Source: UBA2336 sp964404445 (GTDB lineage Bacteria; Bacteroidota; Bacteroidia; Cytophagales; Cyclobacteriaceae). From it: a stretch of 64,000 bases of DNA. Under the pieces are notes generated by a model, which saw only the letters and a program-made list of their open reading frames with translations, made no database searches and was not told the origin of the DNA. Location: the NCBI GenBank assembly GCA_964404445.1, contig CAYOJW010000005.1, positions 247,131 through 311,130 on the forward strand, in the 5' to 3' direction. This document shows, one piece after another, positions 1 through 8,286 of this stretch. The position numbers and the translations under genes are program-made. The stretch's first letter is position 1; the number at the start of each line of letters is the position of its first letter.

Positions 1-3000
1 ATGTACGGAATGTCTTTTACTTTTATTCCAGCAATAGGATATTTGATAACAGCTTCTTCCTTATAGCAAGTACCGTATTCTAATATCTTAGTTTTCTCTG
101 CATTGAGATAAATCGGTTCTTTCTTCAAAGAGGCTAAAGCTTTTTTGACATCACCTACACATTTAGCAAGTCGTTCTTCGACAAGTGCTTTGATGTATGG
201 CTTAAAAATGAGGCGAGGATTCTCAAAAAGATATTTCACAGGTTTTTCCTTTTCTATGGCCTTTATTTTCCCGTAAACACTTTCTTCGCTTAACGCCCCA
301 CGGGGTACGATAATATCAGACTGAACTACAATCTTTTTACCTCCTTTTTTGATTTTTCGCTTTCCCCACGAGGCAACTTTTTTGCCTGCTTTGAATGATA
401 CTAAAACCCTTTCGGCAGCCTTTTCGACTTGTTGTGTCGAAAATGGTCTTTTAGAAACAATGAAGTTGTCCAATAGTGATAACTTCTCTTTATACTCCTT
501 CAATTCAGCCCGCATTTCATTTCTTGTGTGTTGTGAGTTAAGCGTGTTTAACCGTTGGATAAATCCTTGTTGCGTACAGGCTATTACGAGTGCATCTATG
601 GCGTGGTGGCGATGATCATCGCGTTTCGACCAACCTTTAATAACTTCTTTCTTATGTTTTTGTCCATCGTTGGTTTCCCATTCTTTCCATTCGGTAAGAT
701 TAAGTTCCCGGTATCTGGGTAACTGTAAATTCATAATTACATCGCCCCAACCCCACTTATCGCGCAAATAAGCAGTAACGTTACCGGAAGTGCTCCAAAC
801 ATTGTAGCTGACTTGCTCAAGGATTTCCTTTGCTTTCCGTGTTATGTATCGCGTTTCACCCAACTGTCGGCTGATAAAATCCTGTGGTATTTTATCAGCA
901 GGCATTAGTAGTTTATTACGCTTACCTTTTCCAATGATTTTGGTTTTGTAAAGTCTGTCAACACGTTCGATGTATTCGTTTAGTTTGTCTTCACCTTTAC
1001 TACTCATAAAATCAAAGGCTGTTCTGTTACCCTTATCTTCATTACACTTTCTATGTGTGAGTGTTTTGTTGCTTTGCGAATCGTCAAAGAGTAATGACTT
1101 GGGAATAATATGTTCAATATCAATGTTGCTTCCACGCAAGGCATCAGTAATACTAAAAGGTTGCCCACAATAAATACAAACGGCATTTAGTTTGCTCTCA
1201 TCGTTGCTGATTTCATGGAACAAGTGCCATTTGATTACATTATTTCGGGTTGCCCGTACTCCTAAATTCTTATACTCACTTTCAATCCGTTTGCGTATGG
1301 TGTCATTTTCTCTTTCTCGCTGACTAAGGCTTGAAAATGTTTCATTTCGTTCTTCCTGACTTTGCTTTAATTCACGTGCCAGCTCAATTCGTATTTCAAA
1401 TTGATTTCGTTCGCGTTCTTCTTTTGTAATCCAACCTTGTTTTTCATCAATAATGGCATTGACCACATTGATGACATGGTTAAGAATTTTTTCAACCACA
1501 GGTTGCCGTAAACCATTTTTAGGTAAGGTAGAAATAGATTCCGCTAATCTTCTTTTCAGCGATTCATCTTTTGTCAAAGAATTAGAGTGATTATATCCGG
1601 CAAAGGAAGCGGCATCACTATAAATATATCCATCCATTAAATAAGGAAGTAGTTTTCGAATAGCTTTTACGGATTTGTTCCCAAACGATGATTTAGTAAA
1701 ATCTATCCCTGCAAGATTGCTGGCAGTATCAGCATCTAAACCAAAGTTTTTTTGAAGTGCATTGGCACATTCCGCTTGGTCGGCAATAGAGTAAATGATG
1801 TGCCATAGTTTATAGAGAGGTTGATTTTCAATATCCCCTGAAACAACTTTCTTGGGCTTACTTTCAAGAACCTCGCCTGTTTTCCTGTCCACTAAATATG
1901 TTTCTGAATCTGATGTTTGAATATCAATATCAAACTGAAGAAGTGGGGAATCCTTATCAAGATATTTCAGCAATTCAGCTTTGGTTAAATTCCCCTGTAA
2001 TCCTTTGCTCGTTTGTTTATTTCCATACCAGCCGTCTGATTTTCTTATTCCGAGAATTTTAAATAGTTCAGATTCGCTCAACCGTTCATTGGAATCTAAA
2101 TAGTTAAATAATTCATTTTTCTTTTCAAGAGGGATGATAAACGTTTCATTTTTTTTGTTTCTTAATGAAATGCTATTTATGATTTCCCATATTTTGGCAA
2201 TCTGAAAAACAGGGGAACTTCGCGGTACAACTTTAGGACCTACAAAATATTCTTTCTCTTTTCCATTTTCAGTTTTTTTTACCTTAAAACCTTCAAATTC
2301 ACAAACACTTACTAATCCTTTTTGTGATTTCAACTTTCTTTGATAGTAGATTATTTCGTCACGTAGTGTTTTAACGAACTCTGTCGTCAAGACAGTTGGC
2401 CAATGCTTTGACTGTTCTTTGCATATCACTTCAAACTCTTCAATGTATGCTTCGCGTGGATATACTTGCTGTTTGATTTTGTAATACGGGTTCTTTTGCA
2501 ATTCATTATAAAAGTGTTGACCTATCGTTTGATTTGAATCACTTAGTAATTGATGCCTGTTTTTTACTTCGGCAACATATTCCGTGTCTTTTTTGTCGAG
2601 GTTGGCATCACTTCGACTGCTTTTGTAACCTCGTTTTTGATTAAGGTGAAGTAAAACCCTGCCTAATTCTTGTAATGAAATTCTTTCTGAAACCCCTTTT
2701 GACCGTAATCCCCATAATTCAAGTGCGGGAAGTTTTACCAAACCTTCATCGGGTAGCATGTTTACTTTGGACAACCGTTCTTTCAAGTTTGATCTGCGGA
2801 GCTGATAACGGTCATAACCTTTGCGTTGTGTTCGCCTTGTAGTGCGTTTTTGGTTTTTGGATATTTTATTGCCACTGGAAAATTCATCCTTATCATCAAC
2901 ACTGAGGGGAATAATCCGACTGCCCATACCCAGTATTTTTCTTTCATTTCCAGTTTCATCAATGAGTGCCCATCCGATAGATGCAATGCCGAGATCAAGT

Positions 3001-3014
3001 CCGAGTATCTTCAT
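1..3014 (-). CDS. cas9: CRISPR-associated endonuclease Cas9, type II-C-like (3' end outside window)
   Basis: RNA-guided DNA endonuclease. The reading frame is open from the ATG at 3014 to the left edge, giving 1004 codons. RuvC-I is LGLDLGIASIGWALID with catalytic D7, followed by an Arg/Lys-rich bridge helix (about residues 45-75). RuvC-II is FEIRIELAREL with E544. The HNH domain has CIYCG, then IDIEHIIPKS with H635 and NKTL downstream. RuvC-III is HHAIDALVIA with H804 and D807. All catalytic residues are present and in one frame, so the nuclease looks intact as far as it is seen. RuvC-III at about 800 implies a compact II-C-sized protein, with only part of the PAM-interacting C-terminus missing. 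cas1, cas2 and the array would be expected beyond the left edge. The type II-C call is inferred from size, phylum and tracrRNA. Confidence 0.95.
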   Translation of the reverse strand, partial: MKILGLDLGIASIGWALIDETGNERKILGMGSRIIPLSVDDKDEFSSGNKISKNQKRTTRRTQRKGYDRYQLRRSNLKERLSKVNMLPDEGLVKLPALELWGLRSKGVSERISLQELGRVLLHLNQKRGYKSSRSDANLDKKDTEYVAEVKNRHQLLSDSNQTIGQHFYNELQKNPYYKIKQQVYPREAYIEEFEVICKEQSKHWPTVLTTEFVKTLRDEIIYYQRKLKSQKGLVSVCEFEGFKVKKTENGKEKEYFVGPKVVPRSSPVFQIAKIWEIINSISLRNKKNETFIIPLEKKNELFNYLDSNERLSESELFKILGIRKSDGWYGNKQTSKGLQGNLTKAELLKYLDKDSPLLQFDIDIQTSDSETYLVDRKTGEVLESKPKKVVSGDIENQPLYKLWHIIYSIADQAECANALQKNFGLDADTASNLAGIDFTKSSFGNKSVKAIRKLLPYLMDGYIYSDAASFAGYNHSNSLTKDESLKRRLAESISTLPKNGLRQPVVEKILNHVINVVNAIIDEKQGWITKEERERNQFEIRIELARELKQSQEERNETFSSLSQRERENDTIRKRIESEYKNLGVRATRNNVIKWHLFHEISNDESKLNAVCIYCGQPFSITDALRGSNIDIEHIIPKSLLFDDSQSNKTLTHRKCNEDKGNRTAFDFMSSKGEDKLNEYIERVDRLYKTKIIGKGKRNKLLMPADKIPQDFISRQLGETRYITRKAKEILEQVSYNVWSTSGNVTAYLRDKWGWGDVIMNLQLPRYRELNLTEWKEWETNDGQKHKKEVIKGWSKRDDHRHHAIDALVIACTQQGFIQRLNTLNSQHTRNEMRAELKEYKEKLSLLDNFIVSKRPFSTQQVEKAAERVLVSFKAGKKVASWGKRKIKKGGKKIVVQSDIIVPRGALSEESVYGKIKAIEKEKPVKYLFENPRLIFKPYIKALVEERLAKCVGDVKKALASLKKEPIYLNAEKTKILEYGTCYKEEAVIKYPIAGIKVKDIPY

Positions 3015-3037
3015 AAATATCTGATTATTAGCGTGAT

Positions 3038-3067
3038 AAAATATATTAACTTTTACATACCCTGCAA
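3038..3067 (-). promoter_or_regulatory. cas9 promoter
   Basis: On the minus strand TTG (3067-3065) is followed after exactly 19 bp by TATATTTT (3045-3038), one base from the Bacteroidota -7 box TAnnTTTG, and lies about 24 bp upstream of the cas9 ATG. The spacing fits the known -33/-7 architecture of this phylum. Prediction only. Confidence 0.5.
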
Positions 3068-3162
3068 TTATAATAAATCATTACATTTGTTCCAAGAAAG
3101 GCCGTTGGCGATGATTCTTGCTGTCATGTTTTGTTTTCATGCCTGAAGTTCATGCCACCGTT

Positions 3163-3212
3163 AAATGATTTGACATGTCATCATTTGAGCAAACTTGGAT
3201 ACATGTACCAAG
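3163..3212. promoter_or_regulatory. two palindromes between cas9 and tracrRNA
   Basis: Two palindromes stand in tandem. In 3163-3186, AAATGA and TCATTT flank the perfect core TGACATGTCA (3171-3180). In 3194-3212, CTTGGATACATGTACCAAG is symmetric except for one extra base. Both are centred on an ACATGT core. They lie between the divergent cas9 and tracrRNA units, so they could be operators for both or an RNA hairpin in a 5' leader. No regulator is encoded nearby. Confidence 0.4.
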
Positions 3213-3267
3213 TATGTTGCTTTTTTTTTATTTTACATATCCTTAACCTACTGATTTAAGGGTATGT

Positions 3268-3284
3268 GTTGTGATTTGCTTTCA
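3268..3284 (+). repeat. orphan 5'-half CRISPR repeat
   Basis: GTTGTGATTTGCTTTCA has the form of the 5' half of the long (46-48 nt) repeats I remember from Bacteroidota type II-C arrays. Thirteen bases (3269-3281) are the exact complement of the tracrRNA anti-repeat at 3352-3364. The 3' half of a normal repeat cannot be recognised, and there is no array here. It may be a degenerate repeat or a promoter element of the tracrRNA. Confidence 0.55.
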
Positions 3285-3304
3285 CCATTCCATTCTATTG
3301 TTTT

Positions 3305-3416
3305 CCTTGTTGTGATTTGGTTTTTTCAGAAACTGAACTACTTTTGTCATGAAGCAAATCACAATAAGGATTATTCCGTTGTGAAAACATTTAAGGCGGG
3401 GCAACTCGCCTTTTTT
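3305..3416 (+). ncRNA. tracrRNA
   Basis: Trans-activating CRISPR RNA that should pair with the crRNA repeat and load Cas9. The anti-repeat is GAAGCAAATCACAA (3351-3364). It is followed by AAGG-ATTATT-CCGTTGTGA, which resembles the nexus of the Streptococcus pyogenes tracrRNA (AAGGCTAGTCCGTTATCA), with a GGA/TCC mini-hairpin at 3368-3377. An A-rich linker leads to a terminator hairpin (3393-3416). A repeat-like GTTGTGATTTG (3309-3319) can form ten perfect pairs with 3355-3364, and TCAG-AAA-CTGA (3326-3336) makes a small internal hairpin. The 5' end is uncertain: a weak TATTGTTT box (3296-3303) would place it near 3309. It is transcribed away from cas9. Confidence 0.85.
3393..3416 (+). terminator. 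tracrRNA terminator
   Basis: AAGGCG (3393-3398) pairs with CGCCTT (3407-3412) around an 8-nt loop. The T run spans 3411-3416, so its first two bases belong to the 3' arm. It is an intrinsic terminator and the last stem of the tracrRNA. Confidence 0.85.
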
Positions 3417-3420
3417 CATG

Positions 3421-3732
3421 CCTGAATATAAGCAACCAAACTGACAGCTTCTGACAGTACCCCAAAAAAACACATTTTTCTGTATAGCCATTAAACATAA
3501 AGGGAAGCGCATATAAAACACACCCTCAGCTAAAGCCTTGTCTTCTGTGGAAACCACCACCCTGCCAACTTGACAAAAAACACACTTTAAGGGCTGACAA
3601 CCAGCTAACAATTCAATCAAAAACTACCATTTTCTGCCAAAAATGTCATTAATTCGCGCTCCCTTCCGCTTGGCACAAAAAATGACTATGGAGGGCAGAA
3701 TCGAACTTTAAAACAATCAAATTCCATTTTAT
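3421..3732 (+). promoter_or_regulatory. groES upstream region with repeated TGnCA half-sites
   Basis: This 312-bp stretch has no convincing gene. The five-base motif TGnCA recurs at 3442, 3452, 3563, 3571, 3595, 3635, 3644 and 3671. Two pairs are close together: TGCCA/TGACA at 3563/3571 and TGCCA-AAAA-TGTCA at 3635-3648. TTGACA lies at 3570 and TTGGCA at 3670. No TAnnTTTG box is seen, so a different sigma factor or a heat-shock regulator may be used. The regulatory meaning is inference. Confidence 0.35.
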
Positions 3733-4011
3733 ATGGCAAAAATCAATTTCAAACCTAACGAAGACAGAGTGCTGGTACAGCCTGCACCCGCTGAAGAAAA
3801 AACTTCTTCAGGCATTATCATCCCGGACACCGCCAAAGAAAAACCGCAACGCGGAAAAGTCGTAGCCATTGGTGACGGCCTGCCCGACAAACCCGTAACC
3901 GTTAAAGCTGGCGATAACGTACTGTACGGAAAATACGCAGGTACTGAAATTACGATCGATGGTAAAGATTACCTCATCATGCGCAACTCCGACATTTTCG
4001 GAACAATCTAA
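3733..4011 (+). CDS. groS: co-chaperonin GroES
   Basis: The 10-kDa lid of the GroEL folding chamber in the cytosol. The protein has 92 residues, the normal family length. It begins with a NFKPNEDRVLVQPAP-type segment, carries the mobile-loop region EEKTSSGIIIPDTAKEKPQ at about residues 22-40, and ends with the conserved YLIMRNSDIFG. It lies 33 bp upstream of groEL in the usual two-gene operon. No Shine-Dalgarno sequence is visible, as is normal in this phylum. Confidence 0.98.
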   Translation: MAKINFKPNEDRVLVQPAPAEEKTSSGIIIPDTAKEKPQRGKVVAIGDGLPDKPVTVKAGDNVLYGKYAGTEITIDGKDYLIMRNSDIFGTI

Positions 4012-4044
4012 TCTTAGTTTTTACAGAATAAATCATACTTAAAA

Positions 4045-5673
4045 ATGGCTAAAGAAATAACCTTTGATACCAGCGCCCGCGACAGACTGAAAAAAGGCGT
4101 TGACAAACTTGCTGATGCAGTAAAAGTTACCCTCGGCCCAAAAGGCCGTAACGTAATCCTCGATAAAAAATTCGGAGCGCCTTCCATCACTAAAGATGGT
4201 GTTTCGGTAGCGAAAGAAATCGAATTGAAAGATGCCATCGAAAACATGGGCGCCCAACTTGTAAAAGAAGTGGCTTCTAAAACTGCCGATGCAGCCGGTG
4301 ACGGTACCACTACGGCTACCGTATTAACGCAGGCCATCTTCGCACACGGTATTAAAAACGTGGCAGCCGGTGCTAATCCCATGGATTTGAAACGCGGTAT
4401 CGACAAAGCCGTTACCGCAGTGGTCGAAAACCTGAAGAGCCAGTCGAAAACCATTAAAGGCACGCAGGAAATCGAACAGGTTGCAACCATATCGGCCAAT
4501 AGCGATAGCGAAATCGGTCAGATGATCGCCCAGGCGATGGAAAAAGTTGGTAAAGATGGTGTGATCACCGTTGAAGAAGCCAAAGGAACCGAAACCGAAG
4601 TAAAAACCGTTGAAGGTATGCAGTTCGATCGCGGTTACCTCTCGCCTTACTTCGTAACCAACACCGAAAAAATGGAAGCTGATCTGGATAGCCCCTACAT
4701 CCTGATTTACGACAAGAAAGTTTCTTCCATGAAAGAACTGCTTCCGATTCTCGAAGCTACCGCACAAACCGGCAAACCGTTGGTAATCATTGCCGAAGAA
4801 GTTGAAGGCGAAGCTTTGGCAACATTAGTGGTGAACAAAATCCGTGGTGCCCTCCGCGTAGCGGCTGTTAAAGCCCCCGGTTTTGGCGACCGCAGAAAAG
4901 CCATGCTGGAAGACATCGCTATCCTTACAGGTGGAAAAGTGATTTCGGAAGAAACCGGTATGAAGCTGGAAGATGCCAAGCTCGAATACCTTGGCCGTGC
5001 CGAAAAAGTAAACATCGATAAAGACAATACCACTATTGTAAACGGTGCAGGTAAAAAAGCAGAAATTACTGGCCGTGTAAACCAGATCCGTGCGCAAATC
5101 GAAACCACAACGTCTGATTACGATAAAGAAAAATTACAAGAGCGCTTAGCGAAGCTTTCAGGCGGGGTGGCTATCCTGTACATTGGTGCCGCTACCGAAG
5201 TGGAAATGAAAGAAAAGAAAGACCGCGTTGACGATGCCCTGCACGCAACCCGTGCGGCCGTTCAGGAGGGTATCATTCCCGGTGGCGGTGTTGCGTACAT
5301 CCGCGCTATTGAATCGTTGAAAAACGTAGCAACTGATAATGATGATCAGGCAACCGGTGTGAACATTATCCGTTTGGCGTTGGAATCCCCGCTGAGAACT
5401 ATCGTTGAAAACGCTGGTCAGGAAGGTTCGGTAATCGTGAACAAAGTGCGCGATGGTAAAAAAGACTTCGGCTATAACGCATCCGAAAACAAATTTGAAA
5501 ACTTCTTTGCGGCAGGTATCATCGACCCTACGAAAGTAGCCCGCCTTGCATTGGAAAACGCAGCGTCTATCGCAGGACTTCTGTTGACTACCGAAGCGGT
5601 GGTTTCAGAAATTCCGGAAGACAAGCCTGAGCCTGCCATGCCTCACGGTGGCGGCATGGGCGGGATGATGTAA
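4045..5673 (+). CDS. groL: chaperonin GroEL (60 kDa)
   Basis: ATP-driven double-ring chaperonin that folds cytosolic proteins together with GroES. The 542 residues match the family. The ATP-binding loop GDGTTTATVL is at residues 85-94, with D86 equivalent to the catalytic D87 of E. coli. Equatorial, intermediate and apical domains are all present. The C-terminus ends with a Gly-Met tail (GGGMGGMM). Second gene of the groES-groEL operon, closed by a strong terminator. Confidence 0.98.
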   Translation: MAKEITFDTSARDRLKKGVDKLADAVKVTLGPKGRNVILDKKFGAPSITKDGVSVAKEIELKDAIENMGAQLVKEVASKTADAAGDGTTTATVLTQAIFAHGIKNVAAGANPMDLKRGIDKAVTAVVENLKSQSKTIKGTQEIEQVATISANSDSEIGQMIAQAMEKVGKDGVITVEEAKGTETEVKTVEGMQFDRGYLSPYFVTNTEKMEADLDSPYILIYDKKVSSMKELLPILEATAQTGKPLVIIAEEVEGEALATLVVNKIRGALRVAAVKAPGFGDRRKAMLEDIAILTGGKVISEETGMKLEDAKLEYLGRAEKVNIDKDNTTIVNGAGKKAEITGRVNQIRAQIETTTSDYDKEKLQERLAKLSGGVAILYIGAATEVEMKEKKDRVDDALHATRAAVQEGIIPGGGVAYIRAIESLKNVATDNDDQATGVNIIRLALESPLRTIVENAGQEGSVIVNKVRDGKKDFGYNASENKFENFFAAGIIDPTKVARLALENAASIAGLLLTTEAVVSEIPEDKPEPAMPHGGGMGGMM

Positions 5674-5695
5674 TCCGGTATTTTAGTTGAACTTC

Positions 5696-5732
5696 AAGAA
5701 TCCTGACGTTTTCCCGTCAGGATTCTTTTTTT
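5696..5732 (+). terminator. groEL terminator
   Basis: Thirteen-base arms AAGAATCCTGACG (5696-5708) and CGTCAGGATTCTT (5715-5727) enclose a 6-nt loop and end in a T run. Strong intrinsic terminator of the groESL operon. Confidence 0.92.
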
Positions 5733-5804
5733 AAGTGTAACAGAACAAATGGGTTAGTGGAACAGCCCGGTTTTTTCTATATTTAACCAACAATCTGCAA
5801 CCCT

Positions 5805-6206
5805 ATGGTACTACATTCCTCATTTTCTGATTTTGTCTTGTTTTTATACGTGCACATGGCGTATGCCGATGGCGAATTGCATAACGATGAGTTGCGCGTG
5901 ATACGCGAAAAAATGCACAAACTATACCACGACCAGGGCGATACCACCGGAAAATTGGATGAAACATTGGCTCAGTACAATAATTTCGATAAAGCCAACC
6001 TTAAAAAATTATTCCACGATACCTTTGCCAAATTCGATAACATTAAATTTACCCAGAAGTATAAGGTTTATGGTGATATGTACGACATCATTTATGCCGA
6101 TGGCAAAGTACATGAATCGGAAACCCGGGCGTTAGATGAGCTAAAAGAGATCATCGACATTAATGCCGAAGTAAATCACGGCCGGTATTCAAAAACCATC
6201 GTATAA
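5805..6206 (+). CDS. TerB-like protein
   Basis: Small all-helical cytosolic protein of 133 residues resembling the tellurite-resistance TerB fold. Two acidic motifs typical of the family are visible: YADGELHNDE at about residues 20-29 and YADGKVHESE at about 95-104. In TerB proteins such acidic clusters bind divalent metal. It stands alone between groEL and a convergent transporter gene, with no other ter genes nearby, so a tellurite function should not be assumed. A weak -7 box (TATATTTA) precedes it. Confidence 0.75.
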   Translation: MVLHSSFSDFVLFLYVHMAYADGELHNDELRVIREKMHKLYHDQGDTTGKLDETLAQYNNFDKANLKKLFHDTFAKFDNIKFTQKYKVYGDMYDIIYADGKVHESETRALDELKEIIDINAEVNHGRYSKTIV

Positions 6207-6216
6207 ACTAAACAAA

Positions 6217-6251
6217 CAAAAGAGGCTGTCCAATTCGAACAGCCTCTTTTG
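6217..6251. terminator. bidirectional terminator
   Basis: CAAAAGAGGCTGT (6217-6229) and ACAGCCTCTTTTG (6239-6251) form a 13-bp stem with a 9-nt loop. A/T runs on both sides let it serve both convergent genes. Confidence 0.9.
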
Positions 6252-6272
6252 CATTTATAACAATCGCTTAGC

Positions 6273-8279
6273 TTAATCTTTTTTGATTGCCAGCCGGTAC
6301 AGCATAATTCCCATTGTTATAAAAAACGTAACACCTAACAACTGGTAAAGACCTGAACCCAGCTTTCCGGCAAGAATATGCTCCAAATTAATTGAGTCCA
6401 TCAAACCTGGCGTAAACACTACAAATATTGCAGCAATAACACCCATTAAAGCCCCTCCAGCAACCAACCCGGTGGCAAACAAGTTACCTTTACTAAGTTC
6501 TGATTCCTCGGCAGAAAGCTTTGCGTTTCCGGCTTTCCAATCGGCCAAACCTTTTACTGCCCCACCTAAAAATATCGGTAATGTTGTTGACAATGGCAGG
6601 TAAAGGCCAATAGCAAAAGCTAAAGCCTTAATGCCGCACAACTCAATCATAACAGCAATGAAAACACCTACCATTACAAACTGCCAATCTAAATTGTATG
6701 ACAAAATACCCTTGGCTAAAGTTGCCATTAAAGTAGCCTGTGGTGCAGAATAGGTTTCACCGATTGCATGGTGAACTCCCTTCGCAACTAACTCAGGCGA
6801 TGGAATATCCAGCACTTTAACAATCAACCCAATTGCAATAGATGATACAATGGCGCCAATAAACAGGGCATATTGCTGGTATTTGGGAGTAGCCCCAACA
6901 ATAAAGCCAGTTTTTAAATCTTGCGAGGTAGCCCCTGCGTTAGCGGCTGCAATACAAATCATACCACCCACCACTAATGCCAGTGGCTCAAAAAACTGGC
7001 CGCTCCACCCTACCGAGGTAAAGATTAAACACGTTCCCATTAAGGTGGCAATGGTCATACCCGAAATGGGGCTGTTGCTTGAGCCTACCAAACCCACAAT
7101 ACGACTTGCCACCGTAACAAAGAAAAATCCAAAAACGATAATAAGAACACCGATCAATAATTTTTGCCAGATGCTATCGCCTGGTATGCCCGGCATAAGG
7201 GTTAACACTGCTATCAGAATAATACTTCCTACAATAACCACTTTAAACGAAAGGTCGCGTTCTGTTCGTAAAACTCCTGCTTCGGTTTTCTCTTTTAAGG
7301 AGCCTATGCTTTCACGGAACGAACTGATAATAGTCGGGATTGTTTTCATCAAGGTAATAAACCCACCCGCTGCAACTGCGCCAGCACCAATCTGTTTAAT
7401 GTACGCATTATAAATTGCATACGAATAATTTCCAAAGGTTCTGGTTGTTTCATCCCATGCAAATTTTTCGGGTTTAATGTTGAGTTTTACTAATTGATTC
7501 AAAACTGTGTCAACATCGATCAGCGTTGCGAGTAACGGAATCATTGCCCACCACGCAAGCACCGAACCTGCAACCAATACCCCTCCAATACGTGGACCAA
7601 TAATATAACCCACGCCTAAGTATTCAGGTGTGATCTCTCCGTTAATCGTTGCCGAGGGCCAAAACTTATTTACCTGTTTGGTAACAAACGTTGGTGTTTC
7701 GGCAATAACATGAAATACCTTTTGAAGTATGGCATAAGCAAATGCCACTCCCATTCCAATAAATGCTGTACGTGCAAAATCTCCGCCCTTCTCGCCTGCC
7801 TGTAACACCGAAGCGCAGGCGGTTCCTTCCGGATAGGGAAGTGTATCGTGTTCTTTTACAATCAATGATCTTCGTAACGGGATCATCATCATAGTTCCTA
7901 ACATTCCACCGAATGCTGCCAGAATAAGAATTGTTAAATAGTTAAAGTAATCCTCACCATTTGCGCCTGGCGATAAAAACAAGAAACCGGGAAGGGTAAA
8001 CACCACACCTGCAGCAATAGACTCGCCCGCTGAACCGGTTGTTTGGATGATGTTGTTTTCCAGGATGGTTGTCTTGAGAAACTTGCGCCCTAACGTAATG
8101 GCAATTACAGCAATGGGTATGGATGCCGAAACCGTAAGGCCAGCCTTTAACGCCAGGTACACCGTTGAGCATCCGAAAAGAATACCAAACAAACACCCGA
8201 ACACTACCGACTTCACGGTGAACTCGGCAATGTTTTGCTCAGGCGCGATGTAGGGTTTAAAAGATTTTAAATCTGCCAT
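6273..8279 (-). CDS. OPT-family oligopeptide transporter
   Basis: Integral inner-membrane transporter of 668 residues with about 15-16 hydrophobic segments. The N-terminal region SVVFGCLFGILFGCSTVYLALKAG and the following ENNIIQTTGSAGES stretch are typical of prokaryotic oligopeptide-transporter (OPT) family members, which import small peptides or metal chelates driven by protons. Substrate cannot be read from sequence. The ATG lies 7 bp after the stop of the POT-type transporter gene, so the two are probably cotranscribed. Length is normal for the family and no defect is seen. Confidence 0.9.
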   Translation of the reverse strand: MADLKSFKPYIAPEQNIAEFTVKSVVFGCLFGILFGCSTVYLALKAGLTVSASIPIAVIAITLGRKFLKTTILENNIIQTTGSAGESIAAGVVFTLPGFLFLSPGANGEDYFNYLTILILAAFGGMLGTMMMIPLRRSLIVKEHDTLPYPEGTACASVLQAGEKGGDFARTAFIGMGVAFAYAILQKVFHVIAETPTFVTKQVNKFWPSATINGEITPEYLGVGYIIGPRIGGVLVAGSVLAWWAMIPLLATLIDVDTVLNQLVKLNIKPEKFAWDETTRTFGNYSYAIYNAYIKQIGAGAVAAGGFITLMKTIPTIISSFRESIGSLKEKTEAGVLRTERDLSFKVVIVGSIILIAVLTLMPGIPGDSIWQKLLIGVLIIVFGFFFVTVASRIVGLVGSSNSPISGMTIATLMGTCLIFTSVGWSGQFFEPLALVVGGMICIAAANAGATSQDLKTGFIVGATPKYQQYALFIGAIVSSIAIGLIVKVLDIPSPELVAKGVHHAIGETYSAPQATLMATLAKGILSYNLDWQFVMVGVFIAVMIELCGIKALAFAIGLYLPLSTTLPIFLGGAVKGLADWKAGNAKLSAEESELSKGNLFATGLVAGGALMGVIAAIFVVFTPGLMDSINLEHILAGKLGSGLYQLLGVTFFITMGIMLYRLAIKKD

Positions 8280-8286
8280 GAATAAA

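Noticed and set aside
2826..3146. Plus-strand frame of 106 codons over the cas9 start
   Set aside because: It is antisense to the RuvC-I and bridge-helix coding region of cas9 and runs through the cas9 promoter; no domain is seen.
3284..3308. Pseudo-spacer targeting a site near cas9
   Set aside because: The best match noticed in the window is only 8 nt (near 241-253 inside cas9), which is expected by chance.
3282..3620. Open reading frame of 112 codons on the minus strand upstream of groES
   Set aside because: It covers the tracrRNA and its terminator in antisense, has a Cys-rich composition unlike neighbours, and no recognisable domain.
4014..4499. Minus-strand frame of 161 codons opposite groEL
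   Set aside because: Antisense shadow of an essential conserved gene; no promoter or start context.
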